From Marinobacter sp. S6332 (lineage in GTDB: Bacteria; Pseudomonadota; Gammaproteobacteria; Pseudomonadales; Oleiphilaceae), in contig NZ_JALKAP010000012.1 in the NCBI RefSeq assembly GCF_023016045.1, forward strand, positions 78,882 through 142,881: a DNA stretch of 64,000 nt, in the 5' to 3' direction. The position numbers and the translations under genes were made by a program. Shown here piece after piece: positions 23,430 through 32,318 of the stretch (position 1 is its first letter; every line of letters begins with the position of its first letter). Below the pieces are notes generated by a model. That model did not search any database and was not told where the DNA came from. It worked only from the letters and a program-made list of their open reading frames with translations.

Positions 23430-26192
23430 ATGCGCGCCGAGTTGTTTCCTCGCCCTGTCATTACCAAAAAGCTGACCATTGTTCTTCTTTTGGCCCTTAC
23501 TGCCTCAGGCTGTAAAACCGAGAAAGATCCCGATCAGCCAACAATTTTGGCTGCTACACCGGGAACCGCCTATCTGGGTGTTGAGTACTATTATAATTTT
23601 GGTGCCTACGGCGGAGAAGACATACTCGACTACTCCCTAACCAATAATCCTTCCTGGTTAGCCCTTGAAGACACCAGCAATAAGGCTCGACAGGGCATTA
23701 TTATGCGTGGCGTGCCCGGTCTGAGCGGCGGCGCTCGTGGCGAAGCTGATCTTGGCAACTATGAGGACATTACGCTGGTGGGCACGGACGGCCAGATGGC
23801 TGGTTCGCAACCCTTCGATATTGAGGTCAAATACAACGCTTTATCGTTGGAAGCCGAAACCTTTACCGAGGGATCAGTATCACCTGAAATTCCGGACACG
23901 CGCCGGGAACGGTGTGAGCTGCCCGATCTAGAAACGTCGGGAGAACATAGCTTTACAGTCAATACCTATGACGAAATCGGCGCAGTCAACGGTACACGTG
24001 ACCTTACGCGGCCTACGCGTCCGGTTTTTGTAAAAGTATTGCTAGATCAGCCTTCGGTAACCCGGGTGGCGGTCGCGTTCGAGCTTACGTCGGATTTCGA
24101 TGCCGCCAGTTGCGATTCTGGCTTTAGCGCTCCGCACCAGCGCTGTGAACACGGCAGAACCAACACAGGTGATGCCATTCTCGGGCAAGACATTGTGGCT
24201 TTGGGCAGCAATTCTGCATTCGAAGACCTTCCTTACTTGACCTACGAAACAGATACTACAGGCGAGTATCCAGATGTTTATACCGGCGGGGTTATCACCT
24301 TCGAGCCGGGAATTACCGAGTGCTACATTCGTTTGGAAGTTGTGGATGACACATTCCCCGAGCCCTCAGAAGCGGCTCGACTGAGCCTGACCGAAGTAAG
24401 AAGTGGCATCGCTGCGCTCGGGGAGACCAATGCAGGCGTCCGAACCGCGATAGTCATTGATGACAATGAGCCGAAGGTCAGCCTAGAGACCATGAAAGGT
24501 GGAGCGCGGGATGCGCTCAACGTCGGCGCAGCACAGACGTATGTTGCGCGTCTAACGGGAGACCGTGAGGGAACCATCCGCGCCAAATTGCTCCACTCTG
24601 AGGGCTCATCCGCTCGATTGGGTACGGAATTCAGCACCAACCTGCCGGGAAATGAGCTGGTATTTGAGGAAGGTGTCGATGAGGTGAATTTTTCGGTCGT
24701 TATTGGCGGTTCAGGTGCCGGGTCTTATTTCAACGCCCAGCCTGATGATCGTTTCATCCTGTTGGGCCTGAACAATAGCTATCAGCTCGGACGGGAAAAC
24801 TATGCCCGTGCAGACGCCGATGAAATGCTCAGGGTTAGCATCAATGAGCTGACATCTCCCTTAGCTGTCGGTTCTGGAAGCGGCTTTGTCCCGACGGATA
24901 TCGCAGTGGGCCATGCGGGTAAGATGTTTGTTGCGGGTTATGACCGCACAGACAATGACAGGGTAAAGGTGCGTGTCTTTAATCAGAAGGGTGCCTTGCT
25001 CCAGCAGCTCGATGTCTCTTCCGAAGAGGATCAACTGTCGACACCGGCGCCGGTCATAGGTGTAGCTAGACGCGAAGTGGCAAAAAACAATGTTCGAACC
25101 ATCCGTTTTGAGCTTGTGGTGGCCTACAGCACAGCTAATTCTGTGGGGGGTACTACAGAGATTGGCGGTAACGACGTTGTTTCTTCGCTGTACTGGTATG
25201 ACGAGGCGAGCAATGGCGGTGAGTATGTTGAAACCTGGACAGCCCGCACCGGCACCGAAGGCGACGATTTGGTCCGTTCGGCAGGAATAAACCCGGCAAG
25301 CGGCTTTATCGTTATTGCTGGCGAAACCAATGGCCAATGGCCGGGGCAAACGTCTGCGGGTGGCTTCGATAGCTTTCTCCAGCGCATAGACTCTTTGCCT
25401 GAAGGGAATGGTTTTACGCCTTCAGTGGCTTGGACACGGCAAGTGGGTTCCTCTGCCGATGACCGGGTAGCTGGTGCAAATGCGCTGGGAGCAAGCCCTT
25501 TACTATTCGGTTCTGCTCAAGGTGCCGTTAAAGGCGAGCCGGCGTTGGGTGGAGTGGATGCCTATTTCTATACAGCAGCATCCGCGGATAGTGACCTCAC
25601 CGTGCGCCAGCGTGGTACAGAGGCGGATGAACGGATTACCAGTGGCGTGACAGAAGGCAGCACCTTATGGTTGCTTGGTAATGGAAGCAATGAATACACC
25701 GTTGTGGAGCGCCAAGAAGAAAGCGAGGATGGAGATGATAATGCAGATGAAGAGGAAACCCTGATTCTTACAAGTCTACCTCTTTCCAGCCAGAGTGGGT
25801 TCGTTTTGGCGTATACCTTAGGCGGGGGGATTGTCCAGTCGTTTAATCTGAATGATGCAAATGATGTCTCCAGCGAGCAGTTCGCAGCACTCAGTGACTT
25901 TTATGGCGACTTGGTAGCTGCAGGAGCCACCGACGGTGACTTTACCGGCTCTGCCGGAGCCAGCGGTGCCAGTTCTGCTATCGTCGCGCGAGTGTCACTG
26001 ACACCCGAGGCAGACCCTGATGCAGAAACTCCCGTATTCCGCAATGAGTGGCGTTTCCAGTGGGATGCCGCTGATTCAGAAATTGTCCGACTGGCCAATT
26101 ATCGGGATGATGAGGTTGTGGCTCTGGCTCGTAAGGGTGGAAATTGGGTGATACTTCTACTTAGCCCTGAAGGCGCGTTGCTGACCCTTTAG
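23430..26192 (+). CDS. Large Calx-beta-like lipoprotein with C-terminal repeat region
   Basis: This is a predicted surface or periplasmic lipoprotein of 920 residues from the ATG at 23430. The signal peptide runs KKLTIVLLLALTASGC, with Cys28 as the probable lipidation site; the -3 residue is Ala instead of the usual Leu. An in-frame codon at 23358 would put 24 odd residues before it. Residues about 130-355 contain a Calx-beta-like unit (VVDDTFPEPSEAARLSLTEV, ending AIVIDDNEP), usually associated with calcium-binding adhesion proteins. From about 475 onward come repeated GxxVDAYFYT/GGFDSFLQR-type segments resembling SBBP-type beta-propeller blades. The function is unknown; adhesion or binding is only an inference. 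It is followed tail-to-tail by the CBS gene. Confidence 0.82.
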   Translation: MRAELFPRPVITKKLTIVLLLALTASGCKTEKDPDQPTILAATPGTAYLGVEYYYNFGAYGGEDILDYSLTNNPSWLALEDTSNKARQGIIMRGVPGLSGGARGEADLGNYEDITLVGTDGQMAGSQPFDIEVKYNALSLEAETFTEGSVSPEIPDTRRERCELPDLETSGEHSFTVNTYDEIGAVNGTRDLTRPTRPVFVKVLLDQPSVTRVAVAFELTSDFDAASCDSGFSAPHQRCEHGRTNTGDAILGQDIVALGSNSAFEDLPYLTYETDTTGEYPDVYTGGVITFEPGITECYIRLEVVDDTFPEPSEAARLSLTEVRSGIAALGETNAGVRTAIVIDDNEPKVSLETMKGGARDALNVGAAQTYVARLTGDREGTIRAKLLHSEGSSARLGTEFSTNLPGNELVFEEGVDEVNFSVVIGGSGAGSYFNAQPDDRFILLGLNNSYQLGRENYARADADEMLRVSINELTSPLAVGSGSGFVPTDIAVGHAGKMFVAGYDRTDNDRVKVRVFNQKGALLQQLDVSSEEDQLSTPAPVIGVARREVAKNNVRTIRFELVVAYSTANSVGGTTEIGGNDVVSSLYWYDEASNGGEYVETWTARTGTEGDDLVRSAGINPASGFIVIAGETNGQWPGQTSAGGFDSFLQRIDSLPEGNGFTPSVAWTRQVGSSADDRVAGANALGASPLLFGSAQGAVKGEPALGGVDAYFYTAASADSDLTVRQRGTEADERITSGVTEGSTLWLLGNGSNEYTVVERQEESEDGDDNADEEETLILTSLPLSSQSGFVLAYTLGGGIVQSFNLNDANDVSSEQFAALSDFYGDLVAAGATDGDFTGSAGASGASSAIVARVSLTPEADPDAETPVFRNEWRFQWDAADSEIVRLANYRDDEVVALARKGGNWVILLLSPEGALLTL

Positions 26193-26207
26193 TTTAGAGG
26201 TGGTCCT

Positions 26208-26840
26208 TCAAGCGCTACCTTGTTGGCCGCTGGCGCTGGCGTAGAGGCGAAGATAATCGGTGCTGGTGACTATACCAGTAGGCTCACCCTGAGCATCAAC
26301 CACCAAAGCGGCATTCAGTTGGTGTGCGAGCATCAATCTAGCGAGCTGATGGGCATCAGTTTCCGGGGAAGCGGTTAGGAATGCTGGTAACTCGATGTGA
26401 GTGAGACTCTGTTCCAGAGCGTCTGTTTTATGTTCGTGAAGCCATGCGAGAAGCCATTGCTGTGCAACAAGCCCGGCAACGTGTGTATCGGCTGTGACCA
26501 CCAGATGATTCGTGCCATGTTCGTCCATCAGGTTAATGGCTTCGGCTACGGTAGCTGAAGCAGGCAAAGAGTAGAGCGCCGGAGAACAGATGTTGGACAC
26601 TGGCAAGTAAGGCTGTTGGTCCTTTCGCTCTCCAGACGCTGCAGCTCCGTACTCTTCGAGAGCGCGATGACGGCCTGAGCGAGCCGCCATCTGAAACTCG
26701 GCGTCTGTTGCTTCGCCGCGTTCAGGATTGATGGGCTGGCTCTCCGTCAGTTCACTGACATCACCCACGCGCCGACCCCGAAATACCTCCGGTAATCTTG
26801 TTCCGACTGGGCGGCCTGGCTCGCTGACAAAAATAGACAC
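26208..26840 (-). CDS. Two-CBS-domain protein
   Basis: This 210-residue soluble protein has a variable N-terminal third (about 1-85) and then two CBS motifs (about 85-200: CSPALYSLPASATVAEAINL...HLVVTADTHVAGLV, and FLTASPETDAHQLARLML...AALVVDAQGEPTGIV). CBS pairs usually bind adenine nucleotides and regulate partner proteins. There is no attached catalytic or channel domain. It lies downstream of mnmC on the same strand with a 76-base gap and may belong to the ppi-mnmC-CBS unit. The target is unknown. Confidence 0.85.
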   Translation of the reverse strand: MSIFVSEPGRPVGTRLPEVFRGRRVGDVSELTESQPINPERGEATDAEFQMAARSGRHRALEEYGAAASGERKDQQPYLPVSNICSPALYSLPASATVAEAINLMDEHGTNHLVVTADTHVAGLVAQQWLLAWLHEHKTDALEQSLTHIELPAFLTASPETDAHQLARLMLAHQLNAALVVDAQGEPTGIVTSTDYLRLYASASGQQGSA

Positions 26841-26916
26841 TCGTCCTTCCCTCTGAAAAAGTACACCTATTTAACAACGTATCGGCGCAAGAGCTCAGAC
26901 CATTAGTAGAAAATGA

Positions 26917-28839
26917 TTACGAAACAGCCACCTTTGGTTGATGCATGCGTCGCGTTGCCAATCGTCTGGCAAGCGATTCTGGCAACGCGGCGGGCTGGCC
27001 TGTTATTTGGTCTGCAACGAATTCTGCTAGCAAGGGAGCGTAAGTTAAGCCCTTGCTGCCGAGGCCTGTTAAAAGATATAGGCCTTCTATCTCTTGTCCC
27101 TGAGCATCACTGTATTGCCCTGCAACAGGTTGATAGTCGTGGGTAGTGCAGCGAAACCCGACGCGGCCCGCAAGCTGTTTTGGAAGGTCACCTTCTGCCA
27201 AGTCTGCCTGCAGCATCTGCGGTACCATGGCCGATAGCGCCAACATGTTTTCCCGGTGGCTTTCCGTTGTGGTCTCTGGCTCCTCGCTATGGAGATCAAA
27301 AGTGGCACCAATAACCCCTAACTGTTGGCCTTGAAGGTTGTGAGCTGGGTTAAGGTAGCGGGCTCCGCAGATAACAGCCCGCGGACTGGCTGCAAAAGCT
27401 TCTGGCAAGTGAGTGACTTGGCCGCGAATAGCTTTGAAGCGAAAGGCGCTCGAGCTTGGAATGAGTTGCGGGCTCAAGTGACCTGCACATATCACAACCT
27501 GATCTGCAGTAAGCTCCGGTTTATTGGCGCTAGTCGTGGAAAGGTGCCATTTACCATCATAAGTGCTCAATTTGCTTACTGAGCAGCCCATTGCTTTGTG
27601 AACGCAGGAATTCGAGGCAAGTGATTTGCAAAGTTTTGCGGGCTCAAGCCAGCCACTACCGGGAAACCACAGCCCGCCGGTCTCAAGGCGAGCACCTGTG
27701 AGAGTTTCAGCTTCTTCTTTTGGAACCGGCTGTAACAGCTCCCTTGGGTATTGGTTGCGCTCTACGAAACGGCGTTGTCGGTCCCGCTCACTGTCGCTCC
27801 AAGCGAGTTGCAATAGGCCTGTAGGATGCCAAAATTGGCCACCATAAGAATCGTAGTAATGCTGGCTGAAAGTTAGAGCGGAGAGGGCAAGTTGCGTTTG
27901 GTGGTTAAACTCCACGCCGAGTTTTACGTACATGGCACCTTGAAGATTGCCCGAGGCGGCTGAACCGGCCTCGGGTGCAGCATCAATAAGAGTAACGTCA
28001 TAGCCCCTTTGTGCGAGGTTGTTTGCTAGCATACAACCCGCAATGCCAGCCCCAATGACTGCGATAGACGTTACTGGCTTAATGGGTGTTGCAGGCTCGG
28101 TGTTGGGGTCGCTGGCGGAGTCAAAATAGCTGTAAAACGTAGCGGGTCTGTCCTCGGCACTGGAGCATGGCAGCAGCCGAAAGCCGGCGGCTTCCAATAC
28201 TTGCCGATGGTTATCCGCAATGCTTGTTATGGAAAGAGTGGTGCCCGGTTTACTATGTTGGCAGATCTGTTTAACGGTGGCGTCTCGACCTGATTCTTGG
28301 TGAGTTGCCAGCACATTTCCATGCAGAAACCACGCATCGGCCAAAAAGCAAAGCTCGTCCCAAGCAGTGTTTAAATCCCCAAAGAACAAGGTCAGGCGAA
28401 CTCTGCCATCAGCTAACACAAGGCGATGGGTGCCAGTGACCAGTGGGGGGTAATGGGCAAGCAGGTGCTCTGAAAAATCGTGAAACTCAGGGCAACTCGA
28501 AAGCACATTCTCAAGATCTTTGGGGCTAAGTGGAGAGCTCTCTGCGGATATAAAATGGAGTGTAGCTGCATGTGATGGGCCAAACATTTGCCATGTTTGC
28601 CACGCGGCCAGAAAGTTCAGGCCTGCACCAAAACGGTTCTCAGCAATAACGAAGGAGCCAGCTTGCGAAACTTCGGCAAAGCGTGTGGGTAAATCATTTG
28701 GGTTGATGTGTGCGTTGAGGGGGCTTTCTAAACCCTTTGTAGGCAGCAAATAAGGGCCGCCATGTTTTGACTCCGGTACGCCATCGCGCCACTGCAGCTC
28801 CGCTGGCTGAACTGCTGGTGGTTTTGGGGTGGGTGTCAT
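26917..28839 (-). CDS. mnmC: tRNA 5-methylaminomethyl-2-thiouridine biosynthesis bifunctional protein
   Basis: MnmC completes the mnm5s2U modification at the wobble position of tRNAs for Lys, Glu and Gln. The N-terminal region (about 1-240) is the SAM-dependent methyltransferase domain (NRFGAGLNFLAAWQ). The C-terminal part (about 255-620) is the FAD-dependent cmnm5U demodification enzyme, with the dinucleotide motif IGAGIAGCMLANNLAQRG. Both domains are present in 640 residues, so the fusion is complete. It lies 22 bases downstream of the cyclophilin gene on the same strand. Confidence 0.95.
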   Translation of the reverse strand: MTPTPKPPAVQPAELQWRDGVPESKHGGPYLLPTKGLESPLNAHINPNDLPTRFAEVSQAGSFVIAENRFGAGLNFLAAWQTWQMFGPSHAATLHFISAESSPLSPKDLENVLSSCPEFHDFSEHLLAHYPPLVTGTHRLVLADGRVRLTLFFGDLNTAWDELCFLADAWFLHGNVLATHQESGRDATVKQICQHSKPGTTLSITSIADNHRQVLEAAGFRLLPCSSAEDRPATFYSYFDSASDPNTEPATPIKPVTSIAVIGAGIAGCMLANNLAQRGYDVTLIDAAPEAGSAASGNLQGAMYVKLGVEFNHQTQLALSALTFSQHYYDSYGGQFWHPTGLLQLAWSDSERDRQRRFVERNQYPRELLQPVPKEEAETLTGARLETGGLWFPGSGWLEPAKLCKSLASNSCVHKAMGCSVSKLSTYDGKWHLSTTSANKPELTADQVVICAGHLSPQLIPSSSAFRFKAIRGQVTHLPEAFAASPRAVICGARYLNPAHNLQGQQLGVIGATFDLHSEEPETTTESHRENMLALSAMVPQMLQADLAEGDLPKQLAGRVGFRCTTHDYQPVAGQYSDAQGQEIEGLYLLTGLGSKGLTYAPLLAEFVADQITGQPAALPESLARRLATRRMHQPKVAVS

Positions 28840-28861
28840 AATGGCGGCCTAGATTTATGCA

Positions 28862-29473
28862 TTAGTCGATTAATGTAATGCTTTCAATAATCACTGGCTT
28901 TACGGGCACATCGGCCATTCCTCTCACGCGAGTGGTTTTAACACCAGAAATCTTATCGGCTACACCCATTCCCGCCGTCACTTTGCCGAATACTGCGTAG
29001 CCCGCGCCGCGAACACCCGCGTTCAGAAAATCGTTGTTTGCGACGTTTATAAAAAATTGCGAGGTGGCTGAGTCCGGCGCATTGGTGCGGGCCATAGCGA
29101 TGGTGCCGCGCAAGTTAGGCAGGGTTTGTGAGGCTTCGTTCTTAATAGGTGCACGGGGATCCTTACGGGTCATGTTCTCAGTAAACCCTCCGCCTTGAAC
29201 CATGAACCCCGGTATAACACGATGGAAAATCGTGCCATCAAAAAAACCGTCGCGGGCATATTGTAGAAAATTCTCTACCGTTTTGGGAGCAACATCCGGG
29301 CGAAGCTGTAGCTCAATTGCGCCCTCGTTGGTCAAAATGCGGACCTTGGGCAATACTTCACTTTGTTCATTCGCAACGGTTTGGGCGTGAGCTTGAAACG
29401 CCATAAATGACAAACCTATAACCATTAGCAGGACTTGCATCACATTACTTGGGGAATTTACCGAATTTGTCAT
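28862..29473 (-). CDS. Periplasmic cyclophilin-type peptidyl-prolyl isomerase
   Basis: This 203-residue protein accelerates proline isomerisation during folding of exported proteins. A signal peptide is visible ([20 protein letters not shown], cleavage near residue 30). The mature part is a cyclophilin domain with [34 protein letters not shown] and [11 protein letters not shown]. It resembles PpiA/RotA. I keep the ATG at 29473 because of the GAGAG sequence upstream; an internal ATG at about residue 12 lacks one. It probably heads the transcript through mnmC. Confidence 0.92.
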   Translation of the reverse strand: MTNSVNSPSNVMQVLLMVIGLSFMAFQAHAQTVANEQSEVLPKVRILTNEGAIELQLRPDVAPKTVENFLQYARDGFFDGTIFHRVIPGFMVQGGGFTENMTRKDPRAPIKNEASQTLPNLRGTIAMARTNAPDSATSQFFINVANNDFLNAGVRGAGYAVFGKVTAGMGVADKISGVKTTRVRGMADVPVKPVIIESITLID

Positions 29474-29691
29474 TGCGGGGCTCTCATTGTGTTATCGGGA
29501 GGTGTGTTACCTGTAATAATCAAATGGACTCAATTGTCCACTCGATCTTAACAAATCTATTACATTTTTAGGGACACTTGCCGTCGTAGAATGTACTTGT
29601 ATCGACTAATCTTTATTGGTAGCAATTAAGCTTGATCTAACTCATCGGGCCAGATTGTACGGTAATCACTGTTTGAAAGGGGAGAAGCTTC

Positions 29692-30414
29692 GTGAGATTC
29701 CATAAAGGGTTTGAGGAAAAGTCACGGCTTGGGCGACTACTGGTTAATCGTGGTTATCTAACAGAGGATCAGCTTGAAGAAGGTCTCAGCTTACAGCGTG
29801 AGAGCGGCCTACGTTTGGGTGAGGTGTTCGTTGCAGCAGGTTGGGTAAGCGAAAGGGAACTCAACCGGGTATTGAAGCACCAGTCTCGCTATCGCAACGC
29901 TGCGGCCATGGTCACCATGGTAGCACTTCCTTTTCAGCCACTGGTTTCATTTGCGGCGAGCAACGATGCCAGCGCGGCACAAGAAGTAGAAGCCGGAGAG
30001 CTTTTTAATCCGGCGGGCATGTCGCCGATGACAGAGGACGAACTATCATCGGTAACGGGGCAGGGCAACAATTCTCTGCTGGATCGAATAGGGCTGGTTG
30101 TCGGCTCCGAAAAGGACGGGGAACAGCTGCTTGAGCCAGACGTTATCGAAGGCCTGAAGCTCACAGCGAATGTCTTCTTTCCGGTACTGAATCTTCTTGA
30201 TTCAGATTTTTCGATTAACGGGGTTCATTACCGTGAAGGAGAGCCAAGGTATGTAGTGGGTGAAGGCGGAAGAATAACTATGGCCCTCCCTGAGCGTATC
30301 GAAGAGATCCGTATGGATAATATTCGGGTCGGCGGAAGCCCGTCCATGGGGAATATCAGTATTCAGGATATTAGCTTCCACCCGGACTCCAGAATGACTA
30401 TCTATACTCGCTAA
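29692..30414 (+). CDS. MshEN-like domain fused to an envelope-type domain, function unknown
   Basis: This 240-residue protein starts with GTG at 29692 behind GGGGAGAAG. Residues about 12-62 hold two copies of an RLG-x-L-x-x-x-G-x-L/V-x-E-x-x-L pattern (RLGRLLVNRGYLTEDQL and RLGEVFVAAGWVSERELNRVL), the hallmark of the GspE N-terminal/MshEN fold, some members of which bind cyclic di-GMP. A hydrophobic stretch follows (about 71-91, AAAMVTMVALPFQPLVSFAA), which could be a membrane segment or late signal. Then come MTEDELSSVTGQG and a Gly/Asn-rich C-terminal domain (RMDNIRVGGSPSMGNISIQD), resembling DUF6160/Fil-type surface proteins as I recall. There is no ATPase domain. It is convergent with flgN. 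The domain reading is by eye and the function is unknown. Confidence 0.75.
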   Translation: MRFHKGFEEKSRLGRLLVNRGYLTEDQLEEGLSLQRESGLRLGEVFVAAGWVSERELNRVLKHQSRYRNAAAMVTMVALPFQPLVSFAASNDASAAQEVEAGELFNPAGMSPMTEDELSSVTGQGNNSLLDRIGLVVGSEKDGEQLLEPDVIEGLKLTANVFFPVLNLLDSDFSINGVHYREGEPRYVVGEGGRITMALPERIEEIRMDNIRVGGSPSMGNISIQDISFHPDSRMTIYTR

Positions 30415-30418
30415 ATAG

Positions 30419-30889
30419 TTAGGCGCTGGCGAGCACCGTTCTGCTGGAGACGGTTGTTTGCTGGCCCTTGGCCCCATAGAGCTTTTGCTGGCCTGATGCG
30501 CCCCTGAAAATGTCTGTAAGGCGAGTCAATCGCTTTTGAAGATGATTGATAATACGCCCGTTGTTCTCGTTAAGAGCATGACATTCCTTGAGATTCAAAT
30601 CGGCTTCCTGCCACAGGGCGTAAGCCTCATGAAGCCCTGCGCTACGAATAAAGCGCGAAGGGTCTCCGCTATCAGGCCGAAATCCCATTGCGACTAAAAC
30701 GCGAATTTTCTGCTTTGCGCGCTCCCGAATATCTCCGAGAATGGCGTTCTTTTCCCGTGTTAGCGCCTCAAGGACTTTGGTGTCAGAGCCGGAAAGGCAG
30801 GTTTTTTCTTTCTTTAGAGTATCCGCCAGCTTTTCCAGTTGGCGGATATCCAGTAAGAGAAGGTTCTTCAGATCATCGATTGCGGCCAT
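30419..30889 (-). CDS. flgN: Flagellar export chaperone FlgN
   Basis: FlgN is the cytosolic chaperone for hook-filament junction proteins FlgK and FlgL. The 156-residue helical protein (LLLLDIRQLEKLADTLKKEK... ALTREKNAILGDIRERAKQK) fits the family length and pattern. It lies seven bases downstream of flgM, the usual partner, and would be read from the sigma-28 promoter upstream of flgM. Confidence 0.9.
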   Translation of the reverse strand: MAAIDDLKNLLLLDIRQLEKLADTLKKEKTCLSGSDTKVLEALTREKNAILGDIRERAKQKIRVLVAMGFRPDSGDPSRFIRSAGLHEAYALWQEADLNLKECHALNENNGRIINHLQKRLTRLTDIFRGASGQQKLYGAKGQQTTVSSRTVLASA

Positions 30890-30896
30890 AATTTAC

Positions 30897-31223
30897 TCAC
30901 CCAAAAATGCTTTTATCCATATCAAGCATTTTCTGGGCCAGTTTTTCTGCATCGATTTTATAGGTGCCGTTTTCGAGCGCAGAACGAATCTGTTCAATCC
31001 GCTCATCGTCCATTTCAGGGTAATCTCCCAGCTTTTGTTCAAGCTGTTTAAGATTTCTGGCCTGACTGCTCAAATTAACGTTTTCACCGCGTGCGCTCTG
31101 AGCTTTTGCAGCCGTCTGATCTGGGACAGCCTGCTTAGGGCTCTGGTTGCCTACGGACTTGTCGGCCGTGGTTCTCTGGGTGTTGACCTGGCCTTGGCCA
31201 ATTCCATTTAAGTCAACTGACAT
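30897..31223 (-). CDS. flgM: Anti-sigma-28 factor FlgM
   Basis: FlgM holds sigma-28 (FliA) inactive until the hook-basal body is complete and is then exported. The ATG at 31223 gives 108 residues beginning MSVDLNGIGQ; an in-frame codon at 31253 would add ten unrelated residues. The N-terminal half is polar and probably disordered. The C-terminal half carries the sigma-binding helices (VNLSSQARNLKQLEQKL, DDERIEQIRSALENGTYKID). A sigma-28 promoter sits 65 bases upstream, consistent with the usual feedback loop. Confidence 0.93.
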   Translation of the reverse strand: MSVDLNGIGQGQVNTQRTTADKSVGNQSPKQAVPDQTAAKAQSARGENVNLSSQARNLKQLEQKLGDYPEMDDERIEQIRSALENGTYKIDAEKLAQKMLDMDKSIFG

Positions 31224-31287
31224 ATCAGTACCTGCTTTACGGTTAAGCCACACTTTAGTTAGTGGGCTGGCTCGGGTTTATATCTAC

Positions 31288-31314
31288 TTAACGGCTTGGT
31301 GCCGACATACTTTA
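31288..31314 (-). promoter_or_regulatory. Sigma-28 (FliA) promoter of flgMN
   Basis: On the minus strand TAAAGTAT (31314-31307), 11 bases, then GCCGTTAA (31295-31288). The known consensus is TAAAGTTT-N11-GCCGATAA, so both boxes match 7 of 8 with exact spacing. Transcription would begin about 57 bases before the flgM ATG. Confidence 0.85.
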
Positions 31315-31383
31315 GGGGCAGATATCTATTTTTTGTTAACATTACTTCACAAAGTTCAATGTTGTTATCGGAGGCCATAAGTT

Positions 31384-31418
31384 GCGGCACTTTTTTGCCA
31401 GCGGAAAAAAAATGCCGC
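31384..31418 (-). terminator. Hairpin after flgA
   Basis: GCGGCA (31384-31389) pairs with TGCCGC (31413-31418), and inner T6 and A8 runs can also pair. It sits ten bases past the flgA stop, upstream of the flgM promoter. It probably ends flgA transcription, though no clean U-tract follows. Confidence 0.5.
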
Positions 31419-31427
31419 GAACTTGCG

Positions 31428-32129
31428 TTACATCGGCACTTCAACATGCCCTGGAGCAATCACGCTGGCTTTCACTGTGCGTGATGAAGCAAGATTTTCC
31501 ACTAGCACTTGCTCCCCAATCGACGCGTTGGCTAAAGCCTTGCCTCGGGAGCGAACGGAAAAGGACCCTCGACGGGCGGTGATAATAACATGATCGCCAC
31601 GGGCAACGGCGTCTGGCGCCTCCAGAAGATCGGGAGTGAGCACCGAGCCTGCATTGACGGGCCGACGTACAACCATGCCTTGAACCAACTGTGCGTCGTT
31701 GATAATCCCTCGCCGGCTAGCATTCACCACAACGGAGCGGGTTTGCAGCATGTCACTGGTTACGCGCTCACCGCGACCAAGAGGGCGTGCCGCCACGAGC
31801 GCAGGGCCATTTACGGAAACAGTGGTTGTAACAAACATTCTCCAGGGGCGCTCGCCGCTGCAGGCCACCTGAACCGATGGGTGCTCGCTTTTCCAGGGGT
31901 CACCTGTGAACTCAACTTCAAGAGCAGAGGAGCAGGGAGCCAGTGCCAGCCTGCTGTCAATATTCCCAGCCTCATAAGTCACCTGATAACCTTTGTCTGC
32001 CTGAACTTTGGCAAAAGTTTCAAGGAATGAACTCGTTGCTTTACGGATCTCGTCTGCCGTCGTTTTCGCCAGCACCGGGCTGGCCAGAGCCGATATGAGT
32101 GAGATCCATAATAAAAGCTGGGTGCGCAT
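31428..32129 (-). CDS. flgA: Flagellar P-ring assembly chaperone FlgA
   Basis: FlgA is a periplasmic chaperone needed to polymerise FlgI into the P ring. The 233-residue precursor has a signal peptide (LLLWISLISALASPVLA, cleavage near residue 21). An SAF-type beta-clip domain starts about residue 110 (AARPLGRGERVTSDML), followed by the C-terminal GDHVIITARRGSFSVRSRG. It is divergent from cheV and sits upstream of flgMN, as in pseudomonads. Confidence 0.95.
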   Translation of the reverse strand: MRTQLLLWISLISALASPVLAKTTADEIRKATSSFLETFAKVQADKGYQVTYEAGNIDSRLALAPCSSALEVEFTGDPWKSEHPSVQVACSGERPWRMFVTTTVSVNGPALVAARPLGRGERVTSDMLQTRSVVVNASRRGIINDAQLVQGMVVRRPVNAGSVLTPDLLEAPDAVARGDHVIITARRGSFSVRSRGKALANASIGEQVLVENLASSRTVKASVIAPGHVEVPM

Positions 32130-32184
32130 ATGTGCTGGTTTGTCCTATGCTGTCAGTAATAAGTCAAATTTCACCGAATATGCC

Positions 32185-32211
32185 TAAGGCTTGCGACTAT
32201 CTGGCCGTTAA
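32185..32211 (+). promoter_or_regulatory. Probable sigma-28 promoter of cheV
   Basis: TAAGGCTT (32185-32192), 11 bases, then GCCGTTAA (32204-32211). The boxes match the TAAAGTTT-N11-GCCGATAA consensus at 6 and 7 of 8 positions with exact spacing. It lies about 108 bases before the cheV ATG. Confidence 0.7.
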
Positions 32212-32318
32212 ACAAGCATATTCGTTTGCGGATGACGTTATTACGTCGCCTCAATAACTTACCAATAAGTTACAGCAAAATGCGTGCCGGTAATTCCGGC
32301 CAATCAGGAGAGACTTCG

